Assembly (NCBI RefSeq): GCF_900106065.1
Contig: NZ_LT629796.1
Span: 3,627,501 to 3,691,500 of the forward strand
Origin: Pseudomonas mandelii
GTDB lineage: Bacteria; Pseudomonadota; Gammaproteobacteria; Pseudomonadales; Pseudomonadaceae
DNA: 64,000 nt
Reading direction: 5' to 3'
The notes below the pieces were generated by a model, which was not told the DNA's origin, made no database searches, and saw only the letters and a program-made list of their open reading frames with translations. The position numbers and the translations under genes are program-made. Shown here piece after piece: positions 58,691 through 64,000 of the stretch; the stretch's first letter is position 1; each line of letters opens with the position of its first letter.

Positions 58691-58924
58691 ATTAAGTGCA
58701 GGCGAATGCCTGACTATATGTCGCATGTACGTCCGGATTGGAAAGGCCGGGCTACTAAACCCGATCACTGGGAATCAGTGACACGAACCAAGTTACCGAC
58801 GGCCACCCAGGCGCACAAGCCAGCGGATTCTGACGTTGTTGTAGGCGACGGCGCAAGGCGCTGTAGCTTTCAGGAAGTAACCTTAAACAGAACTAAACAC
58901 CCCCTCCCAAACACCCCCGATCCC
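58691..58924. other. Upstream region of the copy D leader
   Basis: No gene seen. It should contain the promoter of the copy D leader on the minus strand; short palindromes occur (CACTGGGAATCAGTG at 58766-58780). Confidence 0.4.
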
Positions 58925-59014
58925 TGTAGGAGTGAGCCTGCTCGCGATGGCGGTGTATCAGTCAACATCAATGTTGAATGTCAGACCGCAATCGCGAGCA
59001 GGCTCGCTCCTACA
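58925..59014. repeat. REP doublet (class I, inverted pair)
   Basis: Inverted pair upstream of the DsbA-type gene. Confidence 0.9.
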
Positions 59015-59084
59015 AGGGACCTGCGCGCGCCAGTCTTCGGGTGTATTGTTCCAGCTTTCCGCGCGATCCAAGCCTGCGAGGTGA

Positions 59085-59753
59085 ATGATGAGTACCCCCC
59101 TGAAAATCGATTTCGTCAGCGACGTGTCCTGCCCATGGTGCGTGGTCGGTCTGTATGGCCTGACCCGGGCCCTGGATTTGCTGGGCGATGAGGTCCAGGC
59201 CGAGATCCGTTTCCAGCCGTTCGAACTGAACCCGAAAATGGGGCCGGAAGGGCAGAACATCACCGAACACATCACTGAAAAGTACGGCTCGACCCCGGAG
59301 CAGTCGCAGAAGAATCGCGAGATGATCCGCGCCCGTGGGGCCGAGGTCGGGTTCGCGTTTCGCACTGATGGCAACAGCCGCATCTACAACACCTTTGATG
59401 CGCATCGGTTGTTGTTTTGGGCGGGGTTGGAAGGGTTGCAGTTCAATCTGAAGGAAGCGCTGTTCAAGGCTTATTTCACTGAGGGCGGCAATCCGTCGGA
59501 TCACAAGCAGTTGGCGCTGATGGCTGAAAGCGTGGGGCTGGATCGGCAGCGGGCGGAGGCGATTCTGGCGTCCGATGAATTCGCCACAGAGGTGCTCAAA
59601 GAAGAGAAGTTGTGGCTGGCGCGCGGGGTGAGTTCGGTGCCGACGGTGGTGTTCAACGGGCAGTACGCGGTGACGGGCGGGCAGCCGGTCGAGACCTTTG
59701 TCGGGGCGATTCGGCAGATCATGAGTGAATCGAAGGGCGGGACCGTGAGCTAA
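59085..59753 (+). CDS. DsbA-family (FrnE-like) thioredoxin-fold oxidoreductase
   Basis: 222 aa. The active-site CPWC lies in IDFVSDVSCPWCVVGLYGL near residue 16, and a long helical insert and cis-Pro region (SSVPTVVFNGQYAVTGGQP) fit the FrnE/2-hydroxychromene isomerase-like group. There is no signal peptide, so it is cytoplasmic. GAGGTGA precedes two adjacent ATG codons. Role probably in thiol redox; substrate unknown. Confidence 0.9.
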   Translation: MMSTPLKIDFVSDVSCPWCVVGLYGLTRALDLLGDEVQAEIRFQPFELNPKMGPEGQNITEHITEKYGSTPEQSQKNREMIRARGAEVGFAFRTDGNSRIYNTFDAHRLLFWAGLEGLQFNLKEALFKAYFTEGGNPSDHKQLALMAESVGLDRQRAEAILASDEFATEVLKEEKLWLARGVSSVPTVVFNGQYAVTGGQPVETFVGAIRQIMSESKGGTVS

Positions 59754-59770
59754 TTACCGGGAGTGCTTCT

Positions 59771-59899
59771 GTGGCGAGGGAGCTTGCTCCCGCTGGGCTG
59801 CGAAGCGGCCCCAATGTCAGCACCGTTGTAGCCAGGCTGACCGCATTCGCTGGATTTACGACTGCTGCGCAGCCGAGCGGGAGCAAGCTCCCTCGCCAC
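59771..59899. repeat. REP doublet (class II)
   Basis: 129-bp inverted pair of GTGGCGAGGGAGCTTGCTCCC; third copy of the class II doublet. Confidence 0.88.
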
Positions 59900-59911
59900 A
59901 GGGGGGAGCGG

Positions 59912-61300
59912 TTACCTGACGATTTTGTCGACGTGGATGCCCAGTTTCTTCAGGCGATACCAGAAGCTGCGCTCGGAGATCCCGATCAACTGCGCCGCCG
60001 CAGCCTGTACACCATTGCTCTGCGCCAGCGCCGCCAGAATGTAAGCCTTCTCGACCTCCGCCAACGCCGCTTCCAGATCCGCCGGCACGCTGCCTTCGGT
60101 GACCAGCGCACCGCTGGTGCCGGCATTTGAGGCAAACAGATACGCCGGCAAATCTTCCTCTTCAATCACCGCCCCCGACGCGACAATCGTCGCTCGTTCC
60201 ACGCAGTTCTGCAGCTCACGAATATTCCCTGGCCACGAATAATGGGCCATGGCCTGCAAGGCTTCCGCGCTGAATCCGGTAAAACGCTTGCCTGCCGTGG
60301 CGCCCAGGGTGTGGGCAAAATGCCTGGCCAGCGGCGCGATGTCTTCCACACGTTCGCGCAGGGCCGGCAAGGGAATCGGGAACACATTGAGGCGGTAATA
60401 AAGGTCCTCGCGAAACTCCCTGTTGGCCACCGCGTCCAGCAGGTTCTTGTTGGTCGCGGCAATCACCCGCACATCGACCTTGCGCTCGCGCGGATCGCCC
60501 ACCGGCTCGATCACCCGTTCCTGCAAGGCCCGGAGGATTTTCGCCTGCAAGGCCAGCGGCATTTCGCCGATTTCATCAAGGAACAACGTGCCTTTGTCAG
60601 CCTGCATGAAGCGCCCGACGCGATCCGCCACGGCGCCGGTAAACGCGCCTTTGCGGTGACCGAACATTTCGCTTTCCAGCAACCCTTCCGGGATCGCCGC
60701 ACAGTTCACCGCCACAAACGGTTTGTCAGCGCGGTTACCGTGTTTGTGTATCGCCCGGGCGACCATTTCCTTGCCGGTGCCGCTTTCGCCGGTCAGCAGA
60801 ATCGTCGCGTTGCTTTCGCGCACGGAATCGATGGCGTGCAGCACCCGGCGAAAACTCGGGCTGTCGCCGATCAGGCTGTCAATCTGCTGATGCTCATCGA
60901 GCTCGGCACGCATGCGCTGGTTGTCTTTGAGGATGTCGCGAAATTGCAGGGCCTTGCTGACGGTGATGTCCAGTTCGTCGATGTCGAACGGCTTGGCGAT
61001 GTAGTCGAAGGCGCCGTTGCGCATCGACTGCACGGCGTTTTTCACCGTGCTGTAGGCGGTCATGACGATCACCGGCAGCTGCGGAAAACGGCTTTTGATT
61101 TCCGCCAGCAACTGCGGGCCGTCCATGCCGGGCATGCGCCAGTCGCTGATCACCAGGTCAATGTCCTCGCACTCCAGCACCTTGAGCGCGTGCAAGCCGT
61201 TGCCGGCGGTGAACACCTGGATGCTGTTCTGACCCAGGGCCGATGCCAGCAAGTCGCAGAGCTTGGGCTCGTCGTCCACCACCAGTACGTTATGTGTCAT
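59912..61300 (-). CDS. Sigma54-dependent response regulator
   Basis: 462 aa of NtrC type: receiver (1-120; VLVVDDEPKLCDLL, Asp in ISDWRMPGMDG), AAA+ domain (~140-375; GESGTGKE Walker A, GAFTGA sigma54 loop, LFLDEIGEM Walker B) and a Fis-type helix-turn-helix at the end (VQAAAAQLIGISERSFWYRLKKLGI). When phosphorylated it activates RNA polymerase with sigma54. The start overlaps the upstream kinase gene by 11 nt. Target genes are not evident. Confidence 0.94.
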   Translation of the reverse strand: MTHNVLVVDDEPKLCDLLASALGQNSIQVFTAGNGLHALKVLECEDIDLVISDWRMPGMDGPQLLAEIKSRFPQLPVIVMTAYSTVKNAVQSMRNGAFDYIAKPFDIDELDITVSKALQFRDILKDNQRMRAELDEHQQIDSLIGDSPSFRRVLHAIDSVRESNATILLTGESGTGKEMVARAIHKHGNRADKPFVAVNCAAIPEGLLESEMFGHRKGAFTGAVADRVGRFMQADKGTLFLDEIGEMPLALQAKILRALQERVIEPVGDPRERKVDVRVIAATNKNLLDAVANREFREDLYYRLNVFPIPLPALRERVEDIAPLARHFAHTLGATAGKRFTGFSAEALQAMAHYSWPGNIRELQNCVERATIVASGAVIEEEDLPAYLFASNAGTSGALVTEGSVPADLEAALAEVEKAYILAALAQSNGVQAAAAQLIGISERSFWYRLKKLGIHVDKIVR

Positions 61301-63062
61301 CGCTGCCCTCGTCGAAGTCTTCACCGTTGGCCGGAATGTACAGCGTGAAGGTGGTCCCGGCATCTTTTTCACTGACGCATTCGATGCGCCCGTCATGACC
61401 TTCCATGATCGAGAACACCTTCGCCAGCCCCAGGCCGGTACCCGAAGCCTTGGTGGTGACGAACGGCGTGAAGATCCGTTCGAGCATATCCGGTTCGATG
61501 CCCTGGCCGGTGTCGCTGATGCTGATTACGGTGTACGGCGATTCGCTGCTGATCGCCACGGTCAGCCGTCCACCGTCGGGCATGGCGTCGATGGCGTTGA
61601 CGATCAGGTTCAGGCCGGCCTGCTTGAGTTGCCGCGCGTCGACATGAAGGGGCGCGCCGGGGGCCTGATCGTCGATGTGCACATCGATGTTATGGCTGGC
61701 CAGCTCCGGGGCGCAGAAGCCGACCAGGTCATCCACCAGCGGCCGCGCCGCCTGGGTCGAACGCATCGGCGCGCTGGGCTTGGCGAAGTCGAGGAAATCG
61801 GTGATCAGGTCGTTGATGCGGCTGACTTCGCTGACCACGTATTCCAGGTGACGCTTGTCGGTCTCGGGCAAATCGGCGCGCCGGTGCAGCAGTTGCGTGG
61901 CTGTCTTGATGATGCCCAGCGGGTTGCGGATTTCATGGGCCAGGCCCATGGCGACTTCACCCAGGGCATGCAGACGGTCGCGGCGGCGCAGTTGCGATTC
62001 CAGGTGCTGCAACTCGCCGAGGCGTTCGCTCATGTGGTTGAAGGTGCTGCTCAATTCCGCCAGTTCGTCGCCGCCGGTGACCGCCAGGCGTTGGCGGTAA
62101 TCCCCGGCAATCACCGCTTGCACGCCTTTGGACAACCCGCGCAACGGCTTGGTCAGGCGTTGCGAAACAATCCAGCCGACCGCCAGGGACGCCGCCGAGC
62201 TGAGCAGGAAAATCAGGATGAACAGGTTGCTCTGGTTCACCAGCCCGACCAGGCTGGTGTGGCGCAGCAGACCGCTGAAAATCACGCCTTGCAGCTCACC
62301 GCTTTCATTGAGGATCGGCCGGTAGATGCCGCTGTAGCGATTGGTGAATTGTTCGATCGGCTGCTTGGTGCTGCGCAGGGTCTGTTCGATTTTTTCCGGT
62401 ACCGCCGCCGGGTGATCTTCGAAGCGCTGGGTGGAAAAGATCTCCGAGAAGTCATCGGCCTTGGCCAGGTACAGGCGCAGGTCGAGGGAGTGCACATCGG
62501 CGACGCTGGTGAGGAAACTGCTGTCCAGGTAGGTGGCGATCAACAGTTTGTAGTCGACGCCGTCCTGATCGGTCTCGAAGGTCGAGACCACCGTGCCGGT
62601 GGGGATGCCGCCGACTTGCAGGGTCTGCAACAACGCCTTGGACTCGGTGCTGATCTGCCGGACGATGTCATCGGCGGCGGTGCTGAACACCACTTTGTGA
62701 TCGCTGTTGCGCACCAGCGCCACCACGTCGATACCCATGGAATCGGCGATGTCGGTGGTCAGTTTGTCGTGTTTGCTCGATAACCGGTCCGTCGGCGGGC
62801 GGGTGTAGCGCAGGAACAACTGCGCGGCCCGGGCGTTATCCCGGCGGATCTCGGTGATCTCGTCCTCGACGATCTGGGTCGATTCCTGCAGCCAGATCCG
62901 CACGTTGCTGTCGAAAATCTGCGACAGGGTGGTGGCCGCCAGTTCTGCGGCGATCATGGTCGGAATCACGCTGACCAGCCAGAACGCCAACACCAGTTTG
63001 CGCTGCAGGCTCCATCCGGAGAGGGCGAAAGGTCGGGCGGTGGCGGGGCGGTTTTTGATCAT
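61290..63062 (-). CDS. Membrane sensor histidine kinase
   Basis: 590 aa. TM1 near 20-42, a ~240-residue periplasmic region (dCache-like in length), TM2 near 283-305 (LFILIFLLSSAASLAVGWIV), HAMP, HisKA (GLAHEIRNPLG) and an ATP-binding domain (DTGQGI, GTGLGLAK). It should phosphorylate the sigma54 regulator encoded next. It overlaps the acetyltransferase-like gene by 4 nt (ATGA). Confidence 0.92.
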   Translation of the reverse strand: MIKNRPATARPFALSGWSLQRKLVLAFWLVSVIPTMIAAELAATTLSQIFDSNVRIWLQESTQIVEDEITEIRRDNARAAQLFLRYTRPPTDRLSSKHDKLTTDIADSMGIDVVALVRNSDHKVVFSTAADDIVRQISTESKALLQTLQVGGIPTGTVVSTFETDQDGVDYKLLIATYLDSSFLTSVADVHSLDLRLYLAKADDFSEIFSTQRFEDHPAAVPEKIEQTLRSTKQPIEQFTNRYSGIYRPILNESGELQGVIFSGLLRHTSLVGLVNQSNLFILIFLLSSAASLAVGWIVSQRLTKPLRGLSKGVQAVIAGDYRQRLAVTGGDELAELSSTFNHMSERLGELQHLESQLRRRDRLHALGEVAMGLAHEIRNPLGIIKTATQLLHRRADLPETDKRHLEYVVSEVSRINDLITDFLDFAKPSAPMRSTQAARPLVDDLVGFCAPELASHNIDVHIDDQAPGAPLHVDARQLKQAGLNLIVNAIDAMPDGGRLTVAISSESPYTVISISDTGQGIEPDMLERIFTPFVTTKASGTGLGLAKVFSIMEGHDGRIECVSEKDAGTTFTLYIPANGEDFDEGSDDT

Positions 63063-64000
63063 GAAGTTTCGCTTAATGCAGCAGCCATGGCAGGGTCGGA
63101 GCGGTCCGGTCGAATGAACATTTTCACCAGTCGCAACAGACCGTCGAGCACTCGGTTGCGATGGCGGAAAAACACGGTGTTGCCGGTGAACGAGCAACCC
63201 AGGCGCAGCTTACTGGCATAGCCGGCCTGACCGCACGCATAGATCGGGATGCCGTGTTCAATACAGTAGTCGACATTGGCCAGCCAGCTGCGCACGTACA
63301 GATTGTGCTCGCGGGTCCGGGTCAGGTCATGGGCGAAGAATTTGTCGACCAGGCGTTGCTCGTCCAGCAGCACGAGGTTGAACGCTACCAGCTCATCGCC
63401 GACCCAGTACAGCACGCACGCGGCGCGTTCATCGAGGTATTCGAGGACTTGGCGGAAGTAGTCCGATGGCAAGCGTTCAAAGGTCAGGTCGCTGCGTGAA
63501 AGGGTGGCTTCGTAAAGCGCCATCATGTGTGGGAGCAGGTCTTCCACAGCGCGCCGCCATTCGATGCGCGGACCTTGCGCGCGCAACGTGCGGCGCAGGT
63601 CTTTACGGGTGGATTTGCCGAGCGTGCCGAGGTAAGCGTCCACGGAGCCAAAACGGATCGGCAGTTCGGCGCTGGGCAGGCCGGGCATGCTTTGCAGACC
63701 GGCCGCCTGGCACACCTGCAACCACTGTGGATCGCGATGGGACGCGTCCTTGACCGCCAGCAGACCGATTCCGGCCTGGTCGGCGTCGTTGCGCGCCAGG
63801 ATTAACAATTGCTCAAGCAAGGCCGGACGCCGTGCGGGGTCGATCTGGCGTGCGGTCCCCACATGGCATTGCTCGGCCACCGGCGAACCGAGGGCGTACA
63901 AGCGGACGTCCAACAGCCCCGGCCACCAGCGGCGCAACTGCTCGGTGACGCGTTTACCCGGTCCCTGAACCGTGGTGTCCAGCGAATACGCGGTGGTGAA
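63059..64000 (-). CDS. GNAT-fold acyltransferase-like protein, 5' end outside window
   Basis: At least 314 codons, open to the window edge with no stop, so the start lies beyond 64000. The central part (ELPIRFGSVDAYLGTLGKSTRKDLRR, YWVGDELVAFNLVLLDEQRLVDKFF) follows the pattern of GNAT/FemAB-like proteins (type DUF482/peptidogalycan-like) that act on amino acids or cell-wall precursors. Function not assignable. It is translationally coupled to the kinase, so it may be part of the same response. Confidence 0.75.
   Translation of the reverse strand, partial: FTTAYSLDTTVQGPGKRVTEQLRRWWPGLLDVRLYALGSPVAEQCHVGTARQIDPARRPALLEQLLILARNDADQAGIGLLAVKDASHRDPQWLQVCQAAGLQSMPGLPSAELPIRFGSVDAYLGTLGKSTRKDLRRTLRAQGPRIEWRRAVEDLLPHMMALYEATLSRSDLTFERLPSDYFRQVLEYLDERAACVLYWVGDELVAFNLVLLDEQRLVDKFFAHDLTRTREHNLYVRSWLANVDYCIEHGIPIYACGQAGYASKLRLGCSFTGNTVFFRHRNRVLDGLLRLVKMFIRPDRSDPAMAAALSETS

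Overview
The window looks like the chromosome of a Pseudomonas of the fluorescens group. It has high GC, a gcd/oprB periplasmic glucose-oxidation locus, a metR/metE pair, and many intergenic copies of two REP (repetitive extragenic palindromic) families. Coordinates 1-198 are the 5' end of a Lon-type protease and 63059-64000 a truncated acetyltransferase-like gene; both run off the window. No tRNA, rRNA, CRISPR array, transposase or prophage block was seen.

Layout. 1-3450: the lon-like gene end, a gene-free repeat-like stretch, then a tandem array of DUF6124-type small genes on the minus strand. Each is preceded by a structured leader RNA that resembles the phage C4 antisense RNA. 3465-7469: gcd and an OprB porin. 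7753-10167: a VF530 protein, a Pr6Pr-type membrane protein, and a YqjI-like PadR regulator overlapping a siderophore-interacting protein. 10685-16348: a five-gene CS1/alpha-type fimbrial operon. 16392-24746: a 1690-aa leucine-rich-repeat protein with a NEL-type E3 ubiquitin ligase domain, and a divergent bifunctional penicillin-binding protein. 25347-28007: a proline-type permease and an OpgC-type acyltransferase. 28257-36221: a GtrII-type glucosyltransferase, then a tightly overlapping operon (GtrA, HAD-UbiA fusion, DprE1-like, DprE2-like, flippase-like, GT39-like) that resembles the polyprenyl-phosphoryl-arabinose pathway of mycobacteria. 36276-41368: a glutamate-synthase-like oxidoreductase and a LuxR / RamA-like amidase / APC permease group. 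41494-51516: a signalling island with two kinases, a di-haem peroxidase, two receiver-GGDEF-EAL proteins and a divergent receiver-YN-GYP protein. 51724-58047: Nudix, LysE, GNAT, metR/metE and an alpha/beta hydrolase. 58188-58690: a fourth DUF6124 gene with its own C4-like leader. 59085-64000: a DsbA-type protein and a GNAT-kinase-sigma54 regulator operon.

The most striking observation concerns the DUF6124 loci. Three independent leader variants (loci B, C and D) each carry two short segments, one in a hairpin loop and one just before the closing stem. These are perfectly complementary to two segments of the same transcript between leader and start codon, one of which covers or abuts the Shine-Dalgarno/start region. 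The complementary sequences differ between loci but match within each locus, and wobble pairs show that the RNA is read from the gene strand. A further copy (A) keeps the leader but has lost 38 bp carrying the Shine-Dalgarno site and start codon, leaving an apparent orphan RNA whose loop still matches gene B.
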